This document shows positions 38,132-46,777 of a stretch of DNA of 64,000 nucleotides, in pieces. The position numbers and the translations under genes are program-made. Under the pieces are notes generated by a model. It saw nothing but the letters and a program-made list of their open reading frames with translations. It was not told the DNA's origin and did not search any database. Within the stretch, counting starts at the first letter, position 1. Each line of letters starts with the position of its first letter. Source of the stretch: an uncultured Propionimicrobium sp. (GTDB taxonomy: Bacteria > Actinomycetota > Actinomycetes > Propionibacteriales > Propionibacteriaceae); contig CAMIGX010000001.1 in the NCBI GenBank assembly GCA_946221385.1, positions 360,952 through 424,951 on the forward strand, written 5' to 3'.

Positions 38132-38695
38132 ATGGCTCATAAGCTGCTCGTCATCGTCGCGACTACCAGGGTCGGACGCATCGGTCGCTCGATGGGTGAA
38201 TGGATGGCTGAGTATGCCCGAAGGAACAGCGATTTTGACGTCGAGATCGCTGATCTCGCAGAGATCAACCTGCCCTTCTTCGACGAGGTCAACCATCCTC
38301 GATCTGGAATATATGAGCAGGAACACACCAAAGCTTGGGCACGGATGGTCGACGCGGCTGACGCTTTCGTCATCGTCACCGCCGAATACAACCGCAGCTT
38401 CCCTGCGCCGCTCAAGAACGCCTTGGATTTTCTCTATAACGAGTGGCGCGACAAGCCGGTCGGATTCCTCAGTTATGGCGGCGGAGCGGGGCTGGGCGCG
38501 ATCACGAGCCTGCTGCCGACGCTGCAGGCGCTGAGTTTGTTCCCGATCATTCAAAATGTGTCGGTGCCAAATGCAGCGCAATATGTCGACGTCGATGGCC
38601 ACGCTCAGCTGCCAGAAAATGTCACAGCCGCTGCGACTGTGATGCTTGGTAGGCTGGCAGATCTCAGCGCTCGGCTGCGTCCAAAGGACGCTTAG
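38132..38695 (+). CDS. NADPH-dependent FMN reductase
   Basis: A 187-residue flavodoxin-like reductase. The FMN phosphate loop lies in ATTRVGRIGRSMGEWM. TAEYNRSFPAPLKNALDFLY is the family signature around the flavin ring, and FLSYGGGAGLGA follows. Members reduce quinones, azo dyes or chromate in the cytosol and may protect from oxidative stress. The physiological substrate is unknown. GGAAGGAAATC precedes the ATG. It is convergent with the ABC permease gene with one base between stops. Confidence 0.88.
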   Translation: MAHKLLVIVATTRVGRIGRSMGEWMAEYARRNSDFDVEIADLAEINLPFFDEVNHPRSGIYEQEHTKAWARMVDAADAFVIVTAEYNRSFPAPLKNALDFLYNEWRDKPVGFLSYGGGAGLGAITSLLPTLQALSLFPIIQNVSVPNAAQYVDVDGHAQLPENVTAAATVMLGRLADLSARLRPKDA

Positions 38696-38696
38696 T

Positions 38697-39599
38697 TCAC
38701 TTCAACGAGCCGGCGGCCAGGCCACCGACGATGCGACGCTGGAAGATCAACACCATGATCACTAGCGGCAATGTGACGATCACGCCGGCAGCCATCTTGG
38801 TGCCATAGGGCGTGTCGAACTGGCTAGTGCCAGTGAACTTAGCGATCGCGACGTTAGCGGTCTGCATTTTTGGATCGTTGACCATCGTCAAGGCGATCAG
38901 GAATTCATTCCAGGCCGCAATGAAGGTGATGATCGCAGTGGTGAAGATGCCCGGCGCAGCTAGCGGCAAGATGATGCGGGTGAACGCGCCCATCCGCGTC
39001 GTGCCGTCGATCATCGCTGATTGTTCCAGCTCGACGGGCAGCTGACGGAAATAGGCGTTCAGATTCCACACCGCCAGCGGCAGCGCGAACGACATCGTCG
39101 GCGCGATCATCGCTTGATAGGTGTTGATCCAATTCCACGGCCACCAATCGAAGCCGCCGCTGAACAATTTCAGCAACGGGACGACCAGCGTCACGACTGG
39201 GAACATCGACGTCGCGACGATGATGACCATGACGACGGTCTTGCCCCAGAATTTCAGCCTGGCTAGGGCATATGCGCCAGCGATGCCGAGCAGCTCGACC
39301 AGCAGCGTCGTCAAACCGGCGACGATCAAGGAGTTGCCCAGGGCGCGGCCGAAGTTATTTCTGGCATCGAAGACGGCTCGGTAATTTTCGAAGCTCACTG
39401 GATTCGGCCACAGCTCAGTCGAGCGACCCTGCGAGGGCAGCCGCAGCGAGCTGACGATCATCCAATAGAACGGTGCCAGGCAGTAGACCAGGATCAAGGC
39501 GACGCCCAAGCCGACGAGAATCCGCGCCCAGATTGGGCTGGCGGTGGGCTTATGGTTCGTGCGTGTCGTCGCGACTGGCTTCGTCTCAGAGCGTTGCAT
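38697..39599 (-). CDS. Sugar ABC transporter permease (MalG/UgpE-like)
   Basis: A 300-residue inner-membrane permease with six hydrophobic helices. The cytoplasmic EAA-type loop SAMIDGTTRMGAFTRIILPL contacts the ATPase. It belongs to the carbohydrate uptake CUT1 class. It starts 14 bp inside the upstream permease gene. No MsmK/UgpC-type ATPase is encoded nearby, so a shared ATPase elsewhere is likely. The sugar is unknown. Confidence 0.9.
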   Translation of the reverse strand: MQRSETKPVATTRTNHKPTASPIWARILVGLGVALILVYCLAPFYWMIVSSLRLPSQGRSTELWPNPVSFENYRAVFDARNNFGRALGNSLIVAGLTTLLVELLGIAGAYALARLKFWGKTVVMVIIVATSMFPVVTLVVPLLKLFSGGFDWWPWNWINTYQAMIAPTMSFALPLAVWNLNAYFRQLPVELEQSAMIDGTTRMGAFTRIILPLAAPGIFTTAIITFIAAWNEFLIALTMVNDPKMQTANVAIAKFTGTSQFDTPYGTKMAAGVIVTLPLVIMVLIFQRRIVGGLAAGSLK

Positions 39600-40557
39600 C
39601 TGCGACCTCCGGATCGGCCGCCTTGTTACGTCGGCGACGGACGTTCACCTTGTCTTGTTCGCCCAGCACATCAGCGCCGAGCAGTCGAATGAAGACGAAG
39701 GCGACCACGAAGATATAGATGAATAGGACGATCGAGTAAGCGCTAGCCATGCCGTATTGGGTCTTAGTGGCAGCGTCTTGGGCGAGCATGGACAGGGTCT
39801 GACCCGACTCCAGCCGTCCCAACAAGACGAACGGCAAGTCGAACATGCGCATGGTGTCGAGCACGCGGAAGAGCACCGCGACGACCAGCACCGGCCGGAT
39901 CAGCGGCAATGTGATGCGCCAGAAAGTCTGCCATTTCGAGGCGCCATCGACCGCAGCAGCCTCGTAGACCTGATCGTCAATGGTCTGCAAGCCCGCCAAA
40001 GTCAACAAGCCGATGAAAGGCGCGGTCTTCCAGATATCGGCTATCAAGACCGCGGCTTTGGCTTGCCAACCTTCAGTCGTCCACAAGATTTGATGGCCGA
40101 GGATCTTGTTGAAGATGCCATTAGCGTCAAAGATCAGCTGCCACATTAAGGCCGAGACGACCGTCGGGATGGCCCACGGGATGAGGATCGTCGCGCGCAT
40201 CAAGCCGACGGCCCGTAAGCCCTTGGCCATGATCAGCGCCATCGCCACACCCAGCACGGTTTCGATGCTGACGGCGACGACGGTGAAGAAAGTGGTATTC
40301 CAAAAAGCGTTCCAGAAACCAGCGCCCGCTCCGCTGGAGGTGAAGGCTTGGATGAAATTATCGAGGCCGACGAATTGGTCGCCCTCAATGATGAATCCGG
40401 TCTCTGGGTCGATGCCGCCGTCACTACTGTGCAGCGACTGCCACACCGACAGCACCAGCGGGAAGCCGACGACGACCGCCAGCAGGATCAGGGTCGGCGC
40501 TAGCAGCGCATAGGCCATCCCTGAGTCCCGCTGGACGATCGTTCGACGTCGGCTCAT
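39586..40557 (-). CDS. Sugar ABC transporter permease (MalF/UgpA-like)
   Basis: A 323-residue permease. An N-terminal helix (AYALLAPTLILLAVVVGFPL) and five further helices are visible. The EAA motif EAAAVDGASKWQTFWRITLP is typical of CUT1 MalF-type subunits. It forms the heterodimeric channel with the MalG-like protein, whose gene overlaps it by 14 bp. The binding-protein gene lies 39 bp upstream. Confidence 0.9.
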   Translation of the reverse strand: MSRRRTIVQRDSGMAYALLAPTLILLAVVVGFPLVLSVWQSLHSSDGGIDPETGFIIEGDQFVGLDNFIQAFTSSGAGAGFWNAFWNTTFFTVVAVSIETVLGVAMALIMAKGLRAVGLMRATILIPWAIPTVVSALMWQLIFDANGIFNKILGHQILWTTEGWQAKAAVLIADIWKTAPFIGLLTLAGLQTIDDQVYEAAAVDGASKWQTFWRITLPLIRPVLVVAVLFRVLDTMRMFDLPFVLLGRLESGQTLSMLAQDAATKTQYGMASAYSIVLFIYIFVVAFVFIRLLGADVLGEQDKVNVRRRRNKAADPEVADATL

Positions 40558-40596
40558 GATTCGGTAACTTCTGATTCGCTAATTTCGCAGAGCAGA

Positions 40597-41928
40597 TTAC
40601 TTGGTCAGCTCGGTGAGCTTGGCCTGCAGATCCTTCATCGCGGCAGCTGCGTCACCTTCACCAGAGATGGTCTTGTACGCAGCGTCCTGGATGGCTTGGC
40701 TGACCGCCGGGTAACGAACGGCCTTCGGACGCGAAGCACCGGTATCGACAGCGGTCTTCAAGGTGTCGAGGAAGTCGTACTTCTTCTTCAGATCCGCATC
40801 GGAGTAGACGCTGGTGCGAGCGGCCGGGTTTGAGGTCTCCAGGTGCCATTCCTTTTGCTGTTCGGGAGCAGTCAGGAAGGCGATGAAATCCATTGCGGTG
40901 TCCTTGTTCTTCGCGAAGGCGCTGATGCCCAGGTTCAGACCGCCGACCGTCGTCGAGCCAGCACCGCCGATTCCCGGGACGACCGAGGCGACGACCTTGC
41001 CGTTGACCTTGGACGAACCGTCGGTGGCCTCGAACTTCTCCCACACGTACGGCCAGTTCTGGACGAAGATCAGGCCGCCGTCCTGGAAGGCCTGACGGGA
41101 CTCTTCTTCCTTGTAGGTGAGGGCTTCCTTGGGCATGTAGCCCTTGTCGAAGCCTTCCTTGAGGGTCTGCAGAGCCTTGACTGGGCCTTCCTTGTCGACC
41201 TGCGGCTTGCCGTCAGAGCCGAACAATTCGGTGCCGCTGGACTTCGCAGCGCCAGTCATCTGGCAGGTCAGGCCCTCGTACTTGAAGAACTGCGAGCCGA
41301 AGCCCTTCATCTCGGGGTGCTTGGCCTTGACCGCGTCGATCATCTTGTACATCTCTTCGAAGGTCTTCGGCGGGTTAGCGAAGCCAGCCTCTTCCAGCAG
41401 ATCCTTGCGGCTAAACAGCAGCTGGCCGTTGGTGGTGAACGGGACGGCGTACAGCTTGTCGTAATAGGTCGAAGTATCGACGGTGGCCTTCAGGAAGTCG
41501 TCCAGCTTGAACTTGTCCTTGGGCAGCTCCATGATCCACTTGTTCGCGGCGAATTCAGCGGTCCACACGACGTCCAGGCCCAAGACAGTGAACGCGTCAG
41601 ACTTGGCTTGCGCATTTTGCACCATCTGGTTGCGCTGCTCATCGGCCGATTCGGGCAGCTCGATCAGGGTGACCTTTTCGTCCGGGTGCGCCGCGTTCCA
41701 CTTGTCGAGGAACGTCTGCAGCTTGCCAGTGGTGTCCTTACCAGTGGCGTAGGTGATCGGGCCGCGCTCGCCGCCAGCCTTGCCAGCCGAACCGCTCGCC
41801 GCCGGCGAAGCGGTGCCAGCGGGTTCATTGCCGCCATTGCCACAGGCGCTCAGGCCGGCGACGACGGCAGTGGCGCCAAGGCCGGCGAGCACGCCACGGC
41901 GGCCAATACGGATAGCTTCTTGCGACAT
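40597..41928 (-). CDS. Sugar ABC transporter substrate-binding lipoprotein
   Basis: A 443-residue family 1 extracellular binding protein. The N-terminus has a twin-arginine-like IGRRGVLAGLG and a lipobox GLSACG with Cys29, so it is probably exported (possibly by Tat) and lipid-anchored. The mature part has the usual MalE-like pattern (FTTNGQLLFSRKDLLEEAGF, IFVQNWPYVWEKF). The ligand is unknown, probably an oligosaccharide. It is first in the minus-strand operon with two permeases. A perfect palindrome lies 22 bp upstream. Confidence 0.92.
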   Translation of the reverse strand: MSQEAIRIGRRGVLAGLGATAVVAGLSACGNGGNEPAGTASPAASGSAGKAGGERGPITYATGKDTTGKLQTFLDKWNAAHPDEKVTLIELPESADEQRNQMVQNAQAKSDAFTVLGLDVVWTAEFAANKWIMELPKDKFKLDDFLKATVDTSTYYDKLYAVPFTTNGQLLFSRKDLLEEAGFANPPKTFEEMYKMIDAVKAKHPEMKGFGSQFFKYEGLTCQMTGAAKSSGTELFGSDGKPQVDKEGPVKALQTLKEGFDKGYMPKEALTYKEEESRQAFQDGGLIFVQNWPYVWEKFEATDGSSKVNGKVVASVVPGIGGAGSTTVGGLNLGISAFAKNKDTAMDFIAFLTAPEQQKEWHLETSNPAARTSVYSDADLKKKYDFLDTLKTAVDTGASRPKAVRYPAVSQAIQDAAYKTISGEGDAAAAMKDLQAKLTELTK

Positions 41929-42478
41929 ATCAAGACTCCCTTGTCCCCCGACGCAGTAGGCACTGCGTCATTGCATGTTGTCCGTCATGTTAATCGCCGA
42001 CAGCGACATTTTTGGCGAAGGTTGCCGTTCAAATCGGTCACATTTGGGTATCGATAATCAACGCACGCGGAAAATTGGCTGTGGAAAAGTCGCCGGTCCC
42101 CTTGCAAACCGCGGAATAATGCAGCCAGACATGTTGCCCGGATGTGGGATCCGAACTCTCTGCGAGCAGCACGGCTCCCATCAACTATTGAGCTATCACC
42201 TCGATGCGGTGTGGGCGTACCACACCCGAGTTCATCTTTGACCGTATGCTGCCAGCTGGTTGCATGACGCAGGCTCGTCAGCTGGCCGAGGGCTTGTTGC
42301 TCGCCGCGACTGGTTTCGATTTCCGTTTGCCAGAGCTATTGAGCGGGTCGAGCCGGACGCAATGCGTCAGCCCCGCAGCCCTATCCGGCGGCCTTCCAAC
42401 CGCAAGCTTGGGCGGCTGCCGTCCCAATCGCCCGGGCGCTACGCGGCTAAGCGGCTCCCAGCTAGTTAGACTCGACCC
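41929..42478. other. 550-bp intergenic region
   Basis: This is the longest gene-free stretch that is not gene wreckage. It holds a palindrome near the binding-protein start (41950-41969) and the promoters of two divergent genes. At about 42130-42220 a minus-strand segment superficially looks like a tRNA (AGCTCAAT, GTTCGGATCCC) but does not fold into one. Short open frames in the right half (42204-42536) have no recognisable product. Confidence 0.5.
41950..41969. promoter_or_regulatory. Palindrome upstream of the sugar-binding protein gene
   Basis: GACGCAGT-aggc-ACTGCGTC is a perfect 8-bp inverted repeat with a 4-base spacer, ending 22 bp from the binding-protein ATG. It could be an operator of a sugar-responsive repressor or a 5'-leader hairpin. 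No U-run follows on either strand. No regulator gene is adjacent. Confidence 0.5.
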
Positions 42479-44263
42479 ATGGCTGGAACGCGTTCGACGA
42501 AGCGACGTCGAACGCAAGCATTCACTGCCGCAGTGAAGTCAGCGGGCGTCAGGTCGATGCAATTCGCTAAGACGACCTTGCGTGAGCAAGCTAGCCGGAT
42601 AGCCGAGCAGGCGACCAAGCTGAGCGCTCCGGAGGCCGCATTCGGACTAGCTGGCTATGCCGCGAGTTTCAGCCCGAGCCTGCTGCCCCGTCCTTGGTAT
42701 ACGCAAGGACTGATCGCTGGCATCGGTGCGATGAGCACCTATCAAGTAGCGACGCTGGCGAAATGGACCGGGCGAATGACCTTGCGCTTGGTCGCTCAGG
42801 GTCGACCCGAGCAAGATCCTCGGCCGGGAAATTTGCGTACCGGATTAGCCCTGGGCGCTGTCGGCGGATTAGTCGTGCCCTTGCTGAGTTTGCGTCAGCA
42901 ACGTTACACGGCGCGCTATGTCGGCAATCCAGAACCAGGCTTGGCTTGGGTGCTCATGTCCAGCGGCGCTGGAGTGGCTACGTTCAGTCTGTTATCGGCG
43001 CAATGGGCCATGACCCAGCGATTGATCGATTCGATTCACCAGCGCATCGACAGCAGATATGCCTGGGGTGAGCTATCCCGCTTGGTCGCGACGATGGTGA
43101 CCTTGGGCACCGAGTGGTTGATCGTCAACAAGGTGATCTGGCGCGGGGTGCTCGGTTTGGCTTCGAGCGCAGCCAATCGCGTCGACCAGCGCGTTCCGCT
43201 GGGTGTGCGCAAACCGGTGACACCGCTGCACTCGGGCAGCGTCGAATCATTCGAGAGCTGGGAATCGCTCGGCTTGCAGGGCAAGCGTTTCGTCGCCGCG
43301 GGGCCGAGTCGCGCTCAAATCATCCAAGTGATGGGTCCCGGCCCGGCGCAGCAACCGATCCGGGCATATGCCTCGTTGCGCACCCGCAGCATTCAGCAGG
43401 TCGTCAACGCCGTCATCGCCGAGCTCGACCGCACCGAAGCCTGGCAGCGGTCAGCGCTTCTACTGACCACCACCACCGGACGCGGCAATGTCAACGAGTG
43501 GAGCGCGTCAGCCTTCGAATATTTGATGCGCGGAGATTGCGCCAGCGTCGCGCTGCAATATTCCAAGCTGCCCTCAGCGCTGACGCTACTGTCTGCAGGC
43601 GCGCAGCCGTCCCGGGCCGCGAGCCTGCTACTGAGTGCAGTCGAAGATCGGCTCGCCGGCTTGGACGACGACCAGCGGCCGAAAATCTTCCTCGGCGGTG
43701 AATCGCTCGGCGCCTTCGGCAGCTGTGGGATATTCACTACCCCAGCCCAGATGCTCAGCCGCATTGACGGCGCCGCATTCACTGGCTGTCCAGCGATGAC
43801 GCCGATGCTGCAGACGATCACGCAGCGTCGCGATCCAGGCTCGCCAGCGAATATGCCGGTCTATCACCGTGGCCGTCATATTCGCTTCGCTGGCCGATGC
43901 GCCGATTTCGGCAGCGTTGACGGTCTAGCCGAATGGTCCAGCCCACGGATCGCGTTCATGCAAAACGAGACCGATCCGGTGGCCTTCTGGTCGCCTCGAC
44001 TGCTGTGGCGCCGGCCTGCCTGGGCCCAAGAGCCGCGACGGGTCGGTCCGATGGCGCAGATGAGCTGGCTGCCGGTGATCACTTTTTGGCAGCTGACAGC
44101 AGACATGCCGGTATGTCGCAATGTCGAGCCCGGCTTCGGGCATAAATATGACGCGATGCAGACGGTCCCAGCCTGGGCGTACGTGCTCGGCCGTCCTGAA
44201 CTAGCCGGGCATCAAGATTTAATTGCTGCCCTGCGTCGCGACGTGCCTCTCGTAAATCCGTGA
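42479..44263 (+). CDS. Abhydrolase_9-type membrane alpha/beta-hydrolase
   Basis: 594 residues. The N-terminal ~240 residues carry about four hydrophobic segments (AAFGLAGYAASFSPSLLP, LALGAVGGLVVPLLS, LAWVLMSSGAGVATFSLLSA, WLIVNKVIWRGVLGLA). The C-terminal half is an alpha/beta hydrolase with GRGNVNEWSASAFEYL and the nucleophile elbow FLGGESLGAFGS (Ser409). FMQNETDPVAFW supplies the probable Asp and PGFGHKYD the His. This matches the actinobacterial PF10081-type family, whose substrate is unknown (membrane esterase or lipase suspected). 33 bp separate it from the response-regulator gene. Confidence 0.85.
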   Translation: MAGTRSTKRRRTQAFTAAVKSAGVRSMQFAKTTLREQASRIAEQATKLSAPEAAFGLAGYAASFSPSLLPRPWYTQGLIAGIGAMSTYQVATLAKWTGRMTLRLVAQGRPEQDPRPGNLRTGLALGAVGGLVVPLLSLRQQRYTARYVGNPEPGLAWVLMSSGAGVATFSLLSAQWAMTQRLIDSIHQRIDSRYAWGELSRLVATMVTLGTEWLIVNKVIWRGVLGLASSAANRVDQRVPLGVRKPVTPLHSGSVESFESWESLGLQGKRFVAAGPSRAQIIQVMGPGPAQQPIRAYASLRTRSIQQVVNAVIAELDRTEAWQRSALLLTTTTGRGNVNEWSASAFEYLMRGDCASVALQYSKLPSALTLLSAGAQPSRAASLLLSAVEDRLAGLDDDQRPKIFLGGESLGAFGSCGIFTTPAQMLSRIDGAAFTGCPAMTPMLQTITQRRDPGSPANMPVYHRGRHIRFAGRCADFGSVDGLAEWSSPRIAFMQNETDPVAFWSPRLLWRRPAWAQEPRRVGPMAQMSWLPVITFWQLTADMPVCRNVEPGFGHKYDAMQTVPAWAYVLGRPELAGHQDLIAALRRDVPLVNP

Positions 44264-44296
44264 CAAAAAAGTCTTTGACAAGGCATTATATTTCTT

Positions 44297-44941
44297 ATGC
44301 TGGCCCCCAAACCGATCAAAATCAGCGTCTCGAATGACTACCCCGTCATCGTCGCTGGCATTAGTGCAATGTTCGCTAACGACCCTCGCATCGAGGTGGT
44401 CGAGGAGCTTTCGTTGGCGATGCCTACCTGCGCCGTCGACCTGACTTTGTTTGACGATTTCGCTGATGACGACCCAGCAGATTCATTGCAAAAATTGGCC
44501 GCCAATCCGTTCGCCGGCAAGGTCGTGCTGTTCACTTGGCGACCAGATTCGTCCTTCGCTGCTGTCGCCCGGGAGCTGGGCGCCTCGGCCGTCTTGCCAA
44601 AGACGCTGGCTGCTGACGAACTAGCCGACCAATTGTGGGCGGTAGCGACCGAAACAGATTCCACTAGGCAGCCCACCGGCAAGCCATCGGCTTCGATGAA
44701 ATCCGATTGGCCAGGAAAAGCCGTAGGGATTTCGCCTCGGGAATCCGAGATGCTTTCGCTAATTGCGCGCGGCCACACTAATGAGCAGATCGCCGAAATC
44801 TGCGATCTGTCGATTAATTCGGTCAAGTCATATATCCGCTCGGCATATCGCAAAATTGGGGTCGAACGACGTTCGCAGGCCGTCGTTTGGACCATGGAAC
44901 ACGGATTGTTGCCCGTCTCGCAGCGCAATCGTCCGTCCTGA
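44297..44941 (+). CDS. Orphan LuxR-type response regulator
   Basis: 214 residues. The first ~120 look like a receiver domain (ISVSNDYPVIVAGISAMF at its start). The usual phospho-acceptor region reads CAVDLTLFDDFADDD, so an Asp is available, but the surrounding consensus is weak. The C-terminal LuxR/FixJ HTH is strong: ISPRESEMLSLIARGHTNEQ, LSINSVKSYIRSAYRKIGVE. No histidine kinase is adjacent. There is no clear ribosome site before ATG 44297. TTGACA at 44275 and an AT-rich run follow the previous stop, so a leaderless or very short-leader mRNA is possible. Confidence 0.85.
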   Translation: MLAPKPIKISVSNDYPVIVAGISAMFANDPRIEVVEELSLAMPTCAVDLTLFDDFADDDPADSLQKLAANPFAGKVVLFTWRPDSSFAAVARELGASAVLPKTLAADELADQLWAVATETDSTRQPTGKPSASMKSDWPGKAVGISPRESEMLSLIARGHTNEQIAEICDLSINSVKSYIRSAYRKIGVERRSQAVVWTMEHGLLPVSQRNRPS

Positions 44942-45045
44942 CCAGATGACGGGGCGAACCGAGGCTGGCTCGTCGTAGGCCCACAGTCCGATCAGATCGG
45001 GCCCGCAGGGGTATCCGTCTGGAGCCTTGCTCGGGCGAGACTGGA

Positions 45046-46161
45046 TTGGTGCCAATTTCCTGTTCCGCTGTGCTGTCTGCCTGCACCCAGGCAGTCGAAC
45101 TGGCGAACTCACGGGGCGGGCATTGGCAATTGACCGTCGTTCGCGACGGACACGTCTTGGTCGACGAAAATAGCGGCGGCGCGGCGCAAGATGGACTTTT
45201 TTGGGGCTGGTCGACGTCCAAAGCCTTCGTCACTATCTTGACTTGGCAACTCATTGAAGAAGGGGTACTCGGCCTAGACGACGCCCTGATCGATTGGTGG
45301 CCCAAATTTGCTGACGGCGACGACCGCAAGAAGCAGGTCAGGATCCGACACGTCTTAGCTCACCGCTCGGGTTTGCCGTCCGGCGTGGGCGGCTTAGCTG
45401 CCGATGGGTTGACGATGCACGACTGGCAGACCTCGATCAGACGCCTCGAGCTAGCTCGTCTGCACCGGCCACCCGGCGCGCGGGCCGCATATCAGACCCT
45501 CAGCTACGGCTTCTTACTCGGCGAGGTGATCCGTCGCGCGACTGGCATGGAATTGCCGGAACTCTACCGACAGCGCATCTTCACCCCGGTCGGCATGGGC
45601 GACAGCTACCTGGGGTTAACTGACGATCAGCTCGACCGCGCGATTCCGATGCAGATCGGCAAGGCGCTGGGACGCATCCCGCAGGCAGTGGTGAACACCC
45701 AACGCGTCCGGCAAGCGGTGATCCCGGCCGCTGGCATCTCGACGACCAGCGCCGACCTGGCCAGATTGTTCAATGCCTTAGCAAATGATTGGCAAGCTAA
45801 AGGCGAAGTGGACGATGACTCCCCCGCGACCTTGCTGCGCGCGGCGACTCTTCGGTGCGCCACGACACCGACCAACGACGTCGACGTCCCCGACGCCACG
45901 ACGCACATGTACACCCGCTGGTCGCAGGGCTTTCAGCTTGGCGGCGAACCCTTTGGCCACCCGACCAGGCAGCCTTTCGGGGCTTTGTCGAGCGAACTGG
46001 CCTTTGGCCACAATGGCTCTAATGCTGCGGTCTGCTGGCATGACCCGGCCAACGGCTTGACCTTGGGCTATGTCTCTAATGTGATGCGTAACCCAATTTT
46101 CGACGGCGACCTCGTCCGCGATATCGCCGACGTCTTTCACCGCGCACTAGCCGAACACTGA
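45046..46161 (+). CDS. Beta-lactamase-fold serine hydrolase (esterase, class C-like)
   Basis: About 371 residues. The SxxK motif is WGWSTSKAF (Ser56-Lys59). The second motif lies in AYQTLSYGFLLGEVI and the third in AFGHNGSNAA, where HNG replaces KTG. RHVLAHRSGLPSG is typical of EstB/LACTB-like esterases rather than true AmpC. There is no signal peptide, so it is probably cytosolic. The start is uncertain: the frame opens at TTG 45046 or GTG 45049, with no ATG nearby and no clear ribosome site. The gene precedes a scar of broken genes. Confidence 0.82.
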   Translation: MVPISCSAVLSACTQAVELANSRGGHWQLTVVRDGHVLVDENSGGAAQDGLFWGWSTSKAFVTILTWQLIEEGVLGLDDALIDWWPKFADGDDRKKQVRIRHVLAHRSGLPSGVGGLAADGLTMHDWQTSIRRLELARLHRPPGARAAYQTLSYGFLLGEVIRRATGMELPELYRQRIFTPVGMGDSYLGLTDDQLDRAIPMQIGKALGRIPQAVVNTQRVRQAVIPAAGISTTSADLARLFNALANDWQAKGEVDDDSPATLLRAATLRCATTPTNDVDVPDATTHMYTRWSQGFQLGGEPFGHPTRQPFGALSSELAFGHNGSNAAVCWHDPANGLTLGYVSNVMRNPIFDGDLVRDIADVFHRALAEH

Positions 46162-46261
46162 AAGTTCCAGCCTGATTGCCGTGCTCGGCTGCAAACCTAT
46201 TGCCGAAGACGCAGCCGGCTGGTTTGCTAGGACGTGTCGGGGTGGACACGAAGGGGGCACG

Positions 46262-46513
46262 GTGGATATTTTCGAGGTCCGCGACCAACTAGTTAACGAT
46301 TATCAACAATTCACCGATTCATTCGTTCAGATTAAAGACGCTCGGCTAAACGAATTCGTACAACAGCAAAGCCGCCGGGAAGGTCAATGGCCAGAACCCT
46401 GGGTCGGCCTTAATCCCACCTTCAAATCTGGTGGCAGCGTCACTGATCTCATAGCTGAAGGTTTGCTACATCCGAGCTGTAATAACGCGCGTCACCGGAG
46501 CCTTTGGGCATGA
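46262..46513 (+). pseudogene. DEAD/DEAH helicase (DUF1998-type), N-terminal stub
   Basis: A GTG start at 46262 after GAAGGGGGCACG opens VDIFEVRDQLVNDYQQF and continues through ARLNEF, GLNPTFKSGG and LIAEGLLHPSC. This is the conserved N-terminus of large DEAD/DEAH helicases that carry a DUF1998 zinc region, often found in defence or DNA-repair loci. After about 73 residues the similarity ends and the frame stops at 46513. No Walker motifs remain. The break falls where the minus-strand terminase remnant begins, so a deletion or insertion probably joined the two. Confidence 0.7.
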
Positions 46514-46716
46514 CGTCGAAGAGTGCCCGGTTGGGTTGGGTGTGGAGCTCGTCGAACACGACGCCGGAATTGTTGAAGCCGTGCTTGCTGTAGGCCTCCG
46601 CTGAGAGGACTTGGTAGAAGGAATTGGTGGGGGCTTTGACGGTGCCGAACAGGTCACGGATGATTTGTTCCTGCACGCACGCGGCGTCCGCCCCTGTTGG
46701 TGCCGTCTTTGGCCAT
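46480..46716 (-). pseudogene. Fused phage terminase remnants (small-subunit start, large-subunit internal piece)
   Basis: ATG 46716, with GGGGAGG upstream, gives MAKDGTNRGGRRVRAG, a common start of phage terminase small subunits, then stops after 20 codons. In another frame of the same strand, about 46650-46500, SFYQVLSAEAYSKHG and GVVFDELHTQPNRALFDVM match the ATPase (Walker B) region of phage terminase large subunits. The fragment ends GSGDAR before sequence unrelated to the family. A deletion has therefore joined terS to the middle of terL. This is good evidence for a decayed prophage. Confidence 0.75.
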
Positions 46717-46777
46717 GGGTCGCCTCCCCGCCGTAGAATCGTCATGGTTTCGGTGCTGAAGCCCGTGGGAGGTGTGA

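Noticed and set aside
40843..42057. 404-codon plus-strand frame opposite the binding-protein gene
   Set aside because: Antisense shadow. The binding protein has a lipobox and family motifs on the other strand.
42130..42220. A tRNA gene on the minus strand
   Set aside because: Arm-like sequences are present, but the acceptor stem, T-stem and anticodon stem do not pair, so I do not call an RNA gene. It is kept only as a low-interest finding.
45046..46161. Class C beta-lactamase (antibiotic resistance) call
   Set aside because: The third motif is HNG instead of KTG, there is no signal peptide, and RHVLAHRSGLPSG is typical of esterases, so a resistance role is not supported.
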